Part shown: piece after piece, positions 35,951 to 48,152 of the stretch | Layout of the letters: each line of letters opens with the position of its first letter | Numbering within the stretch: position 1 is the first letter of the stretch | From: Argentina anserina | Taxonomy: Eukaryota > Streptophyta > Magnoliopsida > Rosales > Rosaceae | Reading direction: 5' to 3' | DNA: 64,000 bases | NCBI RefSeq assembly: GCF_933775445.1 | Contig: NC_065872.1 | Span: forward strand, 7,378,001 to 7,442,000 | Position numbers and translations under genes: made by a program | The notes under the pieces: generated by a model | What the model saw: only the letters and a program-made list of their open reading frames with translations | Told to the model about the DNA's origin: nothing | Database searches by the model: none

Positions 35951-37104
35951 TCTGGTTCAGAGAGAGAGAAGAAATGGGGTGGCTGTCCGGCTTATTTAGT
36001 CATTATTCAGAGCGACGTTTTACTGTAAAATTATATAGTAAAGTTTTCCATTTTAACACAAATCAATCATATATATATATTTGTCTTTTTAATTTTCGTT
36101 TTACAAAAATAAGGCTTAACTCATGTTGGGTTTAATGAAACCAGATGAACAATTTCATATTCTGGAATTCTTCTGTCTTCTCTCCTTGATCTCATACATA
36201 GAAGCTCAGAGCTTCAATTAGCTATATATAATTCATTCATGTTTAGCCACACATTCTTCCTCTGGGTTTAGATTCCATGCGAGCTTGCTGCTTAATTCTT
36301 TTACTTGATATTACCCATGTCTTTAACGATTTACAAATATAAGAGCTTGAAAGTGAAGACAACCAGTCAACCATGCATGCAAGGAGGTTTCAAGATCTAA
36401 TTACATTGTTCATCCGGGTTCATTCACTACGGTAGACGAATAATGAGATTTTCCTTTTATTAAAATCCCAAAATGAGTTGGGATTAAATTTAGAAAAAAA
36501 AAACAGAGAGGAGAGAATCAAAGTTAAAATTAAGAGAATTATAGTTATATTTTGTTAAATTTTTATTGTTGTCTATGGTTAAACCATAGTTAAATAACTA
36601 GACATATGACATTTAATTTGAGAGGTGGGCAATAAGTGGGCAAATTAAGAGTATGCGACAAATTTGTTTAAGAGATTCTCTAGCTACTAACTTAGCTTCC
36701 ATTTATTTTATAGCCGCTACATCAATCTAATAAGGAAACCCTAAACATGCACTTTTCTTTTTAAATTTTATTTTTTGAAAAGTTAAATTTGAAAGAAATA
36801 TTTGTTTTAAAGAGTGTAATAAAAAGAAAAAAATTCACCATCAGTACTTAAATTCTTGTGGCAAGCTTAATGTGGTACCCAGACTTATAAAACTATCAAT
36901 GTGCTATCTAAACTCATTATTTACTGTCAACAAGGGGCGGATGCTATTTTCCAGCACATAACCGTTAGTTTTCTCACGTGCGCAGAACATGCCCATTTTA
37001 AAAAGGGAATTAACGACTTGAAACCATTTTGTGAAGGAAGTTCGCTCCGACTTTTCTTCAGAAATTATTTTGTATAATTTTCTTCATAAACGACTTTTTT
37101 CTCT

Positions 37105-37186
37105 TTCTTCTTCTTCTTCTTCTTCTTCTTCTTCTTCTTCTTCTTCTTCTTCTTCTTCTTCTTCTTCTTCTTCTTCTTCTTCTTCT
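37105..37186. repeat. (TTC)n microsatellite, about 27 units
   Basis: It lies at the inner end of the left inverted repeat. The mirrored position in the right arm (about 37567-37583) has only about five GAA units. Confidence 0.95.
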
Positions 37187-37266
37187 TTCTGGTTTGAATT
37201 AAAAAATCTCCAAGATCTCATCTCCACCACCCAATCAGAAAACCCACCCAAAAAGGACGACAAACG

Positions 37267-37520
37267 ATGGAGGAGGAAAACGACGAAGGCTTGGACTTGT
37301 GTAGTGTGGGTCTAGCGTTGGAGTTGTCGCCGAACTCGGTGGTTCGGAGAGCAGAGAAGGGCTTGAGGATGCGAAATGAGGATTTTTTAGGGCGATGGAG
37401 GAGGAAGACGACGAAGGCTTGGACTTGTGCGGTGTGGGTCTAGCGTTGGAGTTGCCGCCGCGCTCGGTGGTTCAGAGAGTAGATAAGGGCTTGAGGATGC
37501 GAAATGAGGATTTTAGGGTG
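37267..37520 (+). repeat. 128-bp tandem duplication of a captured coding-like segment
   Basis: Units start at 37267 and 37395. Each begins with an ATG and reads MEEENDEGLDLC (first unit), with acidic then Leu-rich residues and GLRMRNEDF near the end. They differ at about ten positions, several synonymous-looking. The source gene was not recognised. Confidence 0.8.
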
Positions 37521-37866
37521 GGTTTTTGATTGGATGGTGGAGATGAGATACTTGGAGATTTTGTAAGAAGAAGAAGAAGAAGACAATGAGAAAAAAGTTG
37601 TTTATATAAGAAATTTATCCAAAATGGTTTATGAATAAAGTTCGCAGCGAACGTCGTTCACAAAATGGTTTCAAGTCGTTTATTCCCTTTAAAAACTGGG
37701 CATGTGCTGCGCATGTGAGAAAACTAACGGCTCCGTGCTAAAAAATGGCATCCGACTCCTTGTTGATAGAAAATAATGAGTTTGAGAACTACATTGATAG
37801 TTTTATAAATCTAGATACAATATTTACATTGACACTAGAATTTAAAAATTGATGGTGAATTTTTTC

Positions 37867-38541
37867 TAATAAAAAAAAGATGATGTTTGCATATCGCCAC
37901 ATTGGTAAGCAATTATTATTTAATTTTTGACTGAGATTTGGACTATACATCCCTTTTGATAATTTTGTTATATTATTGTAGTGTCTAATGTCTACGCACC
38001 AAATCGCTTACTTTTCTTTTGATTATATATATTGAAAACTGCTCAATCACAAATCATAAGTGACGTACCATCATTTAGAAGATGACTTATCACTTATGTA
38101 TGAATGTATGATCGTAAAATGGCGTTTATGGAGGCCAAATAGTGCTGCACAAGGGATCCCAACTGGTTACTGGTGGAACCCTCTCATCGAACAAGAAAAC
38201 TACTGGTGGAACTCCCAAGACATAAGAGGTTTGATTGTGGGAATTTTAGGTGTTGTTCATATGATGAATTCAAAAACAATTAAAAAATGCGTTCGGTGCT
38301 GTAAATTTCAAAAACGCGGAGAATGAGTTTTGTAGTAACTCTTCCTCACCGTGTAATTTTTAAAAACGACATTTTTTGTTTTCATTGTTTTTCAAATACT
38401 CACCAAACAACAAACACGCAACTCTGAATCTGCTCGTACTCTTCGCCAAGCTCTCCATTTTCATAAATAAACTCTTGCTTGGTCATCCCCTCTCTCCCCA
38501 CAATCCTCCATCTCGTACAATATTTTCATTGAGAGAGAGAG
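37867..38541. other. Unassigned intergenic DNA
   Basis: An 88-codon plus-strand frame (38060-38326), Trp-rich in the middle (GYWWNPLIEQENYWWN), has no recognised domain. Nothing else supported. Confidence 0.35.
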
Positions 38542-40473
38542 AGGTGGCACTTTCGAACCGAAAACCGAGTTGAAATAACTGAGCCGAACCTGAAAAAAAA
38601 ATGAAAGAACCAAACTAGTTCAGTTCGGTTTTCAGTTTGGGATTCGAACTGAACTGAATGGGCCGAACTGAACTGAAAGTACTACACTAGTAACACAACG
38701 TCGTTTCATATATCTATATATTGTGAGGGGAAAAAACCCTCGCTCAGACTCCTCACTCCTCACAGCCTCAAACCCTTTTTGGCGAAACCTTTCGACTCTC
38801 TACTCTCTGCTCCGTACTCTCTCATTTCTCGATTCGACGCCAGGCCACTGTTCTCTCTCGCTCAGCCCTCACCTAACCGCTACCAGTGCCGCTCTCTCTT
38901 GCTCAGCCTCTCTACTCTCTCGTTCAGTCTCTCGATTCACAATGTTTATTCAAGTTTTTTTTTTCAATTGTTATACAAGTTTACTGTGATATGCCATGAT
39001 TAATTAATTTATGGGTTTTAATTTTTAGTTTTGGGTTTCAAATTTTAGTTATGAGTTTCAATTTTTTTGGGTAATTTTATCATGTTACTCAAGTTGTGTA
39101 TGAAATTGATTATTGGAATTGTGATCGTGATGTGCCAGGTTCATAATGATAGATCCTTTCATGGTGATGAGTTCTGGGGTTGATTTTAATAAATGAAGAA
39201 ATCTTACTCTTAAGTGAGGCTAGGTTAGTGATAGAGGATTGTCCTTATTAGCCATATAGTTTTTATGCGATCTTACTCTTAAATCTTTGTTTTTCTGGGT
39301 TCTTTGGTATTTGTTCATTGGTCTGGATAGATGTCAATTAGAATGAAGTTGTTGATACATATGATTTGAACTGTGGTGACAACATGCTAATATGAAAACC
39401 GAAGCTATAATTCATACATATTATATGTTCAAAATGATCGATAGTTTGCATTTTGAAGATCATCTCACAAAGTTCCTTTTTTCCTCCAAAAATGAGGTCT
39501 TACCAAGTCGAATTAGATCAGGTTGTTAAAGTATAGTGGCCAATAATGCTTGTAATTTTCATGGTTAAATAGTTTTCATCAGATATTCAATGAGTACTAT
39601 TTTCTTTGCATCTTAATTTCTTAGGGAACTAGCTGTTTATTAACCAAATGTCACTTCAAGTTGATACATCAGCTTTTGTATGTGGTCAATCTAGATCTTT
39701 TTAGCTTTTGGATTTTTTAGTCTATTTAATTTCCATTCATCACTTCTTTTGTTAAATCCTTAGTCTTGTTTGTTTGTTAAAGTATAGTGGCCAATAATGC
39801 TTGTAATTTTCATGGTTAAATAGTTTTCATCAAATATTCAATGAGTACTATTTTCTTTGCATCTTAATTTCTTAGGGAACTAGCTGTTTATTAACCAAAT
39901 GTCACTTCAAGTTGATACATCAGCTTTTGTATGTGGTCAATCTAGATCTTTTTAGCTTTTGGATTTTTTAGTCTATTTAATTTCCATTCATCACTTCTTT
40001 TGTTAAATCCTTAGTCTTGTTTGTTTGTTAATTATTTGGTTCAATTCATGATGCATCAGTAACAATGCAGTACTATTGGTTTTGTTTTTTTCGTTCTTTT
40101 TTTTCGTTTAACTATGCTTTGCTAAATGAGAGGTTTCAATATCTTAATTAGTATTTAATTATAAGCCTAGTCTTGTTGAGGATGAACAGAAACTTGTATT
40201 ATTTATCTCAAAGCTTGTTTTCTTTCTCTCATTGTTGTGGGAGAAGGATCTTTTCATAAATGAAGAGGAAATATGTTGCAGTCTCAAGCATCTTCTTATT
40301 TTGGGGACTTTTATAGATTTTGCATTGTAAAAGTGTATAATCGAAACAGTTGCAACCTTTAAGCAGTATCATTGATATTTATATTATGTTTATAGATTTT
40401 TTTTCAAGAAACCAAAAAAAAAAACGAAGAAAATTGAACTGAAGTTAAAATTCAGTTCAACGGAATGCCACCC
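38542..40473. mobile_element. hAT-like non-autonomous element, about 1.9 kb, inserted in a GA microsatellite
   Basis: The ends read GGTGGCACTTTCGAACCGAA (left) and, reverse-complemented, GGGTGGCATTCCGTTGAACT (right), like the GGGTGGCA termini of plant hAT elements. Subterminal stretches on both sides are rich in AGTTCAGTTCGG-type motifs. Both flanks are GA repeats, so an 8-bp target duplication is consistent but cannot be proved. No transposase was found. Confidence 0.65.
39523..40024. repeat. 251-bp perfect-length tandem duplication
   Basis: Two head-to-tail copies (39523-39773, 39774-40024) start TTGTTAAAGTATAGTGGCCA and differ by one base seen (G/A near 39579). Confidence 0.93.
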
Positions 40474-42080
40474 GAGAGAGAGAGAGAGAGAGAGAGAGAG
40501 ATTCCCAACCCCAATTCCATTTATGATCGGCGAGGTTGTAAATCACAATATTATTGGGGGAGAGGCTGAAATTGTTGGGGGAAGAAGATAAAGCCGAAAT
40601 TATTACTTTGATCGAGAACAAATTACGTATGAACTAAACAAATTTTACTATTTTACGTCTTGCTCACCGAACACAATCTCTTCATTTTATAAAATAATTT
40701 TGAAAATGTGGTTTTGTAAAACATTACCGAACGATCCTTAGATAACGCAAAACAACTTCCAAACAAAAAACAAATTAACGAATAAAGATATAAGTCACAG
40801 GCCCTAAAATCATTTCCGGCAGCCCTAATTAAGAAGAAGTTACCCTTTCAAAATAGAGAAATAAAATAAAATAAGGAGAAGTACAATTATCGCAGGCAAA
40901 GTATTAACCGTTTGTCTGCAGTCTAGAGAAATGGTTGACACTTGAAAGACTCGTACAAGAACCAATCCACATATATATTAAGTGGAGGGTAGAGGGCTAT
41001 AAGTGTATGTACATATAATTTGTATTTTCATTAGGATATATATATATCAGTCACATTTTAGAGCGGAGCCACGTTTTGAAATTAAAGTGATGATGTCCTT
41101 ATTTGACTAATTTTTCGGTTACTTTTTCACCTTTCCATATAAAAGAACCAGAACTACGTACCTCCGGCTGTAATTTAACGAGTAGTACCTCCGACTGTAA
41201 TTTAACAAGTAGGTAATTTTACGTAATAAGAGCATCTTTAGCAATGCTAACTATATTTTAGTTAAATTTCAACCAAATTAGCTTTAAAATCATTTTGGCT
41301 AGCCAATTTAAAAATTTGTCTACATCAGTTCTCCCTATTTTAGTTTTATTTGAATTTAAAGTATTCATTACATGACTAAAAAATATTTTAAATTTATTTA
41401 TAAATTATATATAATTTCATACAAGGAAAATGTTGAAATTCAAATGTAACTTTCAGTTATCTCGCTAGACAAATTTGTCAAGTAAATTAGCTTAAAATTA
41501 AAACAAAGTTATAATAGAAAATTTGGTGCATCAACTAATTTTCATATAAAACTAAATATTATCTCTAAAATAACTTAAAAATTATAATAAAAACTCAGCT
41601 TAAAATGTTCGATCTAATGAGATAATGACTTCGTTTACATGATCTCAAGTAGTGCATGGCCCGTGAGCTTTACAAAAACTCCACAATGATCGATCAGTTT
41701 AATTTATTTGCTTGTTGAAAAAAAAAATAGTTTTCAAGATGTTCCTTGATTTCCATGTAATTGTGCACCACGAGAATAACGTGCTCATCAAACGGAAGTG
41801 TCAAAACAATTATGGCTGAGTTTGTCCATGAATTTGGCTTAGATTATAGGCTTAAGTTCTCAAATAATCTTATTTGATGAATCAACTTATTCTCTAAATT
41901 CACGAATTCTAATATAATTTTTAAATAAATTATAAAATCGGTAAAATTGAATTTTTAATATCTGCTACCGATTGATTTTTCCAATCAAGCCTCGGACTCC
42001 GAGCCACAGTCTGTCAGCTGGGTGATAAATATATTAAAAAGAAGTTATAATAATCGATCACAATACGAGCACCACTTGTC
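40474..42080. other. AT-rich upstream region of MES-3
   Basis: It begins with a short GA run (40474-40501). A stretch from about 41229 (GAGCATCTTTAGCAATGCTA) resembles the start of a common plant MITE family, but no matching right end was found. No gene seen. Confidence 0.4.
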
Positions 42081-42086
42081 ATCAGC

Positions 42087-42094
42087 TATAAAAT
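42087..42094 (+). promoter_or_regulatory. Putative TATA box of MES-3
   Basis: TATAAAAT lies 38 bp before the ATG at 42132. This allows only a very short leader, so transcription would start about 10-15 nt before the ATG if the box is used. Confidence 0.5.
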
Positions 42095-42131
42095 CCAAGC
42101 TAAACTAAAAGATGGAAATTAGCAAAGAAGA

Positions 42132-43519
42132 ATGGAGGGCATTAGATCTCTGAAGGAAGTTGTGCATTTTCTTATATTTCTTAGCTTGGCAGCAACTTGC
42201 AGTACATGTACTATTGCCGCTACTCAATCATGTGAAATGGTGTCATCGATTTTATGTGCAGCTTCTTCTTCCCAACTCCCAGTAGTTGGGAAGAAACACT
42301 TGGTGTTGATTCATGGAGCCGGTCACGGAGCGTGGTCGTGGTACAAGGTGGCCGCTTTACTGAAATCCTCGGGTCATAATGTATCGGCTCTGGACTTGGG
42401 AGCATCAGGAATCAACCCGATCCAGGCTGAGCATCTACCTTCGTTCTCCGACTACGTTGAACCGTTGACAAAGCTCATGGTATCTCTGCCGCCAACGGAG
42501 AGGGTTATTCTGGTGTCTCACAGCATGACCGGATCTACAATGGGGGTTTTCATGGAGAAGTTTCCTGAGAAAATTGTGGCAGCCGTGTATGTCACCGCCT
42601 TTATGTCAGGTCCTACGCTCAATTATTCCACCATATTTACAGAGGTAAAGAGTTTCACTCCCGCACGTCTAGTAAACCCTTCTGATTAGTTCTCTCCTCA
42701 GCTAATAGCTAACTCATATCAAGATGATTATGAGAACCCTTCCCACTAGTGTAAGTCTCCCATTTAATTATCTTCTGCTATAATTGCAAACTTTGGTCTC
42801 ACTTCGACTGCTATGATCTATGACGTTGGTCACTTGGTCTCACATATTCTACATGATGCGGCATTAATAGTTTAGTACTGATAAGTTTTGTGCAGTATAA
42901 TTTTATGTAATTCGGTACCTTCATCATTATTCATCAATGTGGCCAGTAATCAGACGCATGCATGTTAAAGATGGTACAACTTGTAAACATTATTAACTAT
43001 ATGGAAGTGTACAGATAAACAAAAGATTGGACTATATGGATTCTGAATATAGATATGATAATGGGACCAACAATCCTGCAACCTCCTTTCGCTTTGGCCC
43101 TAAGGTCTTAGCAGCAAATTTCTACCAGCTATCTCCACCAGAGGTAATTAGTCTTGATTAAAGAGTGCTTAATTCAGTTTGCACGCAACGATTAGTTAAT
43201 TTATCTAATAATCTTCCTTCGGTTGATGATGTATTATTATGGACAGGACTTAACACTAGGGATGTCGTTGGTGAGATTTTCCCCTCTATACAACTACGAT
43301 CTTATGGAACTCACAGAGGAGAAATATGGATCTGTTCCCAGAGTGTTCATTTTGGCGGATCAAGACCATGGAATAGTGTTGGACGTCCAAAATTTCATGA
43401 TCAAGAATAATCCACCGGATGAAGTCAGGGTGATCAGTGGTTCTGATCACATGGTCATGCTCTCTAGACCAGTGGAGCTCTACTCCCACCTCCAGAACAT
43501 TGCTGAGAAATATTCTTAA
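42132..43519 (+). CDS. MES-3: MES/HNL-like alpha/beta hydrolase with signal peptide and altered nucleophile elbow
   Basis: Exons 42132-42644, 43015-43143 and 43247-43519 join in phase 0 to give 304 residues. A hydrophobic N-terminal run (VHFLIFLSLAATCSTCTIAA) looks like a cleavable signal peptide, with a Ser-rich linker before the hydrolase domain at about residue 54. The oxyanion motif HGAGHGAWSW is at 61-70. Nucleophile Ser131 is kept but its elbow reads SHSMTG instead of GHSLGG, so both glycines of G-x-S-x-G are replaced. Acid Asp is in ADQDHG and His in GSDHMVML. Exon 2 is full length, with FGPKVLAANFYQLSPPE. The closest neighbour in sequence is MES-2, which shares the extension, GINPI and DHMVMLSRP. 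It may be a secreted or ER hydrolase with changed chemistry, or a dying gene. Confidence 0.88.
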
Positions 43520-44418
43520 TCAGGAAAAATATATAGCAAAGTACCACAAACCCATAATTTCTCAAGGAAATAAAACCAAGCTTATGGGTGTAAATTTTTA
43601 TTTCCAGAAGCATGCATGTCTACCGATTAGCAAAGTGCAATTACAACAAATTAAATGGTAAAATTTTGTGAAATATCAGTGATCTTAATGCTATTAGGCT
43701 TATTCTCTATTTTTACTTAGGTACCTTACTTAAGATTCCAAAGCATAGCTGAGATATACTCTAAAAAACCAACAGCACAAAGTATATATAATTACATTTC
43801 GTATTTGGTATTTGCAGCCAAGTTAATATGTATTGCACCGGCCGGGCAGTAGTGTTCGACTGTTCGTACGTACGTAGTCAATGTAATGAATAATTCAATA
43901 GGCAAAGTATCCGCTCGCTCTAGCTAGCGAGACTTCACAAATCAAATTCCAGGACAAATTAACCACCCAACATCATCATGAATATGACAATATGCCCCCA
44001 TCGACATTGCAAAACATAAGGCAGATGCGTACAATTATGGTTGGACCGACTAACGGCATGGGACCAATGGATTTATGGCTGGCTGGCTTCCATAATTCAA
44101 CCTCGCAATAACAGATACAGGAGAAGAAGTAGAATATCTTAGATGCATGGCCTACTTAGATTAGCATGTAAAGCATTTAGCATAGTGCAAGAATGGGTGG
44201 TCAGTTCACCGCTCCTGTCTCCATTATCATCATCTGGATCGACTTCATTTGCTATTCATTACTTGTACGTACGTAGCTATCGTTAGTTGACCACAATAGT
44301 CGATCAGTTTATTTGATAAAACGTGTTATTGATGTAACATCACATAATGCACAGATCCAGCACTATAATTATATGTGTTGTTCATGAAGGTTTCATACAC
44401 ATTAATTGATCAACTTAA
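43520..44418. other. Intergenic region between convergent MES-3 and MES-4
   Basis: 3' flanks of two convergent genes. No transposon ends or reading frames supported. Confidence 0.5.
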
Positions 44419-45519
44419 TTAAGCAAAATCCTCAGCAACTCCACATAAGCATTGGCAAAGTTCTTGGGGCTTTGATAGCATGACCATATGACCAGCACAC
44501 GTAATCAATTTCACTTTGTCTACTGGACCATTCATCTCAATCATCCATCGTTGGAAATCTTCCTTTATAACCTCATCTTCTTCGCACACCACATAAACTC
44601 TCTTCACCGTCCCGAATTTCGCTTCTGTTAGCAGGCACTTCTTGCTCAACTCTTCTATGAACATCCCAGATGGCCTTATCAACAGTTTAGCTAGTTCCAG
44701 ATCCTGCATCGAACATAAACATTTCAATATATGCCCTACACATCACTACGATCAAACTTACGCAGTGCATGTATTTTCATTCCCAGTTTTATCTTCGATC
44801 ACTGTGGAAAATTGTAGCACCGCAGCTTTTCACTTGCCTCTGACTTGCAGCTCGAGTACAATTTGGCAGCCATGTACTTTGGACCAAACAAAACAGAAGT
44901 AATTTCCGGATTCTCTGTGTTTCTGTCAAATGTGAACTGGTTATCCAAGAAGGATTCCGCTGAGGTCCTCTTGAAGTACTATATTCCACAAAAGAAAGAA
45001 CACAAAGAGCATTAGTTCTGAATCCATATACTAAAGATTATATAAATACTCTCAAAAGGTAGCTTCAAAATTGTGAGAGTAAGATTGGCAGATTGCAGAA
45101 TGACAATTTTTGAGTCAGCCAGGAAATGAAGAGAAGAGCTTAATTTCCCTTACTTCGTCAAAGACAGTTCCTGGTGGAGAACTGTAATGAGGTAAATAGG
45201 CTGTGACAAAGACTGCAACCAAAATGTTGCGAGGAAACCTCTCCATTGCTAAGGATATAGGAAGGCCAGCGTAGCTATGACCAACCAATATGATATTCTC
45301 ATCATGAGGAAGAGAATCCATGAACTCCATCAATGGCTTGACATAGTCCCAAACTGAAGCGACGTCGTCCACCTGCTTGGAATTGATCCCAGAAGCACCG
45401 AGGTCCAGAGCAGTGACACGGTGACCAGCGCCCCGGAGTAGGGCGATAAGCTTGTACCAACACCATGCTCCATGGCAGGCTCCATGGACCAAGACGAAGT
45501 GTTTTTGATTCTGATCCAT
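44419..45519 (-). CDS. MES-4: cytosolic-type methylesterase/HNL-like hydrolase
   Basis: Minus-strand exons 45519-45154, 44978-44838 and 44703-44419 join in phase 0 to give 263 residues, the standard MES/SABP2 size with no signal peptide. The oxyanion motif HGACHGAWCW is at 12-21, nucleophile Ser82 is in GHSYAG, acid Asp is in CEEDEV, and His is in AGHMVML (Gly replaces the usual Asp before the His). The cap exon contains FLDNQFTFDRN and FGPKYMAAKLY. Intron 2 starts GC rather than GT (GAG followed by gcaagt), a tolerated rare donor. This is the most normal-looking of the four paralogues and the best candidate for an active methylesterase. The ester substrate cannot be predicted. Confidence 0.93.
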
Positions 45520-46408
45520 TTACATGTGTTGTGTTCTAGAGGGTATATACACACAATAGCTAGAGCAGAAGAGAGATGACAGATGATGAACGTGGAATGC
45601 ATATTTAACAACTATTAAATCTAATAGTTGAAAATAAAATAATTCAATTTAAAAAAAAATTTTTATTTTATGATTTACATCCATAATAATTGAGCATAAA
45701 TTCAACAGACCGGGATCGTAACCGTGTGAACGGAATTGGGTTTAACATAATGCGTCGTCCTTTTCCTTTCCACTTGCTCAATAAGTTTCTGTCGGAACTG
45801 TCAACTTGCCAAATAGGCGCATTCAAACGGAAACTGTAAGGTTGTGTTTGGTTAGAATCCTGCTAATCATCACCATGTCCAATTACCTATTTGGTAAGCA
45901 TTACCTTTTGGCGGACTGGATAGCCAAAAATAGGCATTTTAAATATTTTTCTTCCCTTGTTTCCAAAAACAATATATTCTAATTTTTTTTCTTTCTCTAA
46001 AAAGTAAAAATTAACATTTTTCTTTGGGTGGTGTAAAAACAATTTGGACAATTTTTGTACCATTAATTTGTTTTTTATTTTCTCCTTTTCTCTCGTCAAG
46101 CATCTAATAACAATATTGATATATATATATAACTACAATACAAATTTATAATTCCAATAACAATTTTGGATATATGATTTAATAAAATAAAATTGTGCAA
46201 ATAAATTGATAATTTAACAAAATACTCAAAAGTAACAGACAATAATTTAGTTTACAAATAATTTACTACTTAATTTGATAGAGTAAATAAATACCAATTT
46301 TTATAAATAAAGACCATAATAATGGCAAGTTATCACATGTCATAAAATATTTTACTTTTTTACCCCTCTTTGACTCATAATGTATGTTACCACAATGGAG
46401 AGGTTATC
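45520..46408. other. Upstream region of MES-4 and AT-rich DNA
   Basis: A TATATA at 45546-45551 lies only about 30 bp from the MES-4 ATG, so it is doubtful as the TATA box. No coding potential seen further out. Confidence 0.4.
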
Positions 46409-46609
46409 TGCTACTGTCGACTATAAAAATTAACTGCTACTGTCGAGTTAAAAGTCAACTGCTACTGTCGAGTTAAAAGTCAACTGCTACTGTCGATTTG
46501 GAAGACACATGCTACTGTCGACTTGGAAAGTACCTGCTACTGTCGACTATGAATCTAACTGCTACTGTCGACTGAGAAACTAACTGCTACTGTGGTTTTT
46601 GGTAAGCAA
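46409..46609. repeat. 25-bp minisatellite, eight units
   Basis: TGCTACTGTCGA recurs at 46409, 46435, 46460, 46485, 46510, 46535, 46560 and (variant TGTGG) 46585, with spacing 25-26 bp. The first half of each unit is conserved and the second half varies. Confidence 0.95.
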
Positions 46610-48152
46610 AATTCAAAATTTCAAAATTTCTCAAAACATATGTAATATGGTACTTAAATGAAAGCCCATGACATAAGGAACAACTTCATATATTGGCTTA
46701 TCTCCAAATTGTCGGTGATTTGACCGGAAAACTTAAATTTGCCGGAAAAAAAAACTAAAAAATGAGGAGAAATAAACTTTTTAGATTTGAGAATGCATTT
46801 GGTAATTTTCACGAAAATAAAATATTTTTGCATTAATTAATTAATCAGTTTTGTTCTATTTATTTTTTTGAACTTTGGCTTATGTCTTAATTTGTATAAG
46901 AAATATAAAAAATGAGTTTTTAGTTAATTCAAATGTGGTCTGGTATTATTAAGTAATTTTCTATTGATAATTCCTAGAGTAACCACAAATGACTGACCAA
47001 TAATGGTAAAATAAAAAATAAAGGAACTGAAGAACTAGAGAGATTAGAAGTGCAAGTAGTACCAATTCAGTACTCGACTTACAGTATATATATTGAATCA
47101 AACTAAGATTACAATCTATTACAAACTGATAACTATTAGTTACAGAGACCTCCTTGCTCCATTTTCAGCTTCTACCTAGCTTCGCATCCCATCGAACTCC
47201 GGCACTTGGTAATCAATGAGACTTTTTAGCTCAAGTATCAAGATATATGTCTAATATAAGGCCTCGTACGTACTCGGAATGATAGAGAAGTAAGATTAAA
47301 CTGCAAGACAAAAACAAACTATTTTAAGGATATTATAAAACTCTGGGACAGTGCTACGTTTGGTTTGGATACTCAAAAGAGTCCTCATATACCAGAAAGT
47401 GGAAACTGAACATCATCCTAATTTAGGATTGAAACACGCCCGCAATCTAAAAAATCACACAAGCAAAGCAATGCAAGGGACAAACAGCTCTGTCAATGCC
47501 TATCCTTATGCTAGAACCCACCAAGAAGGATAAAGCTCTAATGCATAATGTTTGCGCAGTAGGCCAAGACAAACAAGGAGCTAATACATCAAGGCAAAAG
47601 CCTTATTTAAATTACACGTATAGGTACCTAAATGTGAAAAAGACGACCCACATTGGACCAGTCACATGGAGATATCTCCATCAGAGATATATATCATATA
47701 ATTCATCAGATTTTAAATGCATTAAACCTGATGTAGCAAGTAACTTCTCTAGATTTAGCCTAGGTCTATTGAAGCTGAATCATTTTGTTACTTAATTCTA
47801 TATAGTTAGAAACGGAAGACTTATTGTAAGGAGCATATCCAATGATGTATTCTAGAACAGAGTCTATATATTCATAAAACTATATGGGATAATGTGCATT
47901 AACAGGAAAATCAAGAAACAGTAGTCAATCATGATCAGTATAAAAAGTTTTTTGATTCCGAATTCAATCAATCGAAATGCCTAAATTGGGATAATTAACA
48001 GGCAACTCCTACTCGGTTCTAAGTTTTCTCAGAGTACTTCCAGGCACACTCCTATAGCATTAAACTATGGTCATGCAAAGATAAAAACACATAACTATAT
48101 GCACATTGGCAAAATCAGTGAAACAAATTGAGAAAAGAGTAAGCAAATGTAC
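46610..48152. other. Unassigned intergenic DNA
   Basis: AT-rich, no gene or terminal-repeat structure recognised. Confidence 0.4.

Larger units (their letters stand above)
36826..37866. mobile_element. Mutator-like element with long inverted repeats and captured DNA (Pack-MULE-like), 1,041 bp
   Basis: Long inverted repeats of about 280 bp, starting GAAAAAAATTCACCATCA, occupy roughly 36826-37104 and 37560-37866. A perfect 9-bp target duplication TAATAAAAA lies at 36817-36825 and 37867-37875. The non-inverted centre holds a gene-like GC-richer segment present twice in tandem. A TTC microsatellite lies at the inner edge of the left arm. Confidence 0.92.

Noticed and set aside
37031..37315. Poly-serine protein
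   Set aside because: Product of translating the TTC microsatellite inside a Mutator-like TIR.
46409..46609. CRISPR-like array
   Set aside because: The spacers are only about 13 bp and partly similar, the host is a plant nucleus, and no cas genes exist; it is a minisatellite.
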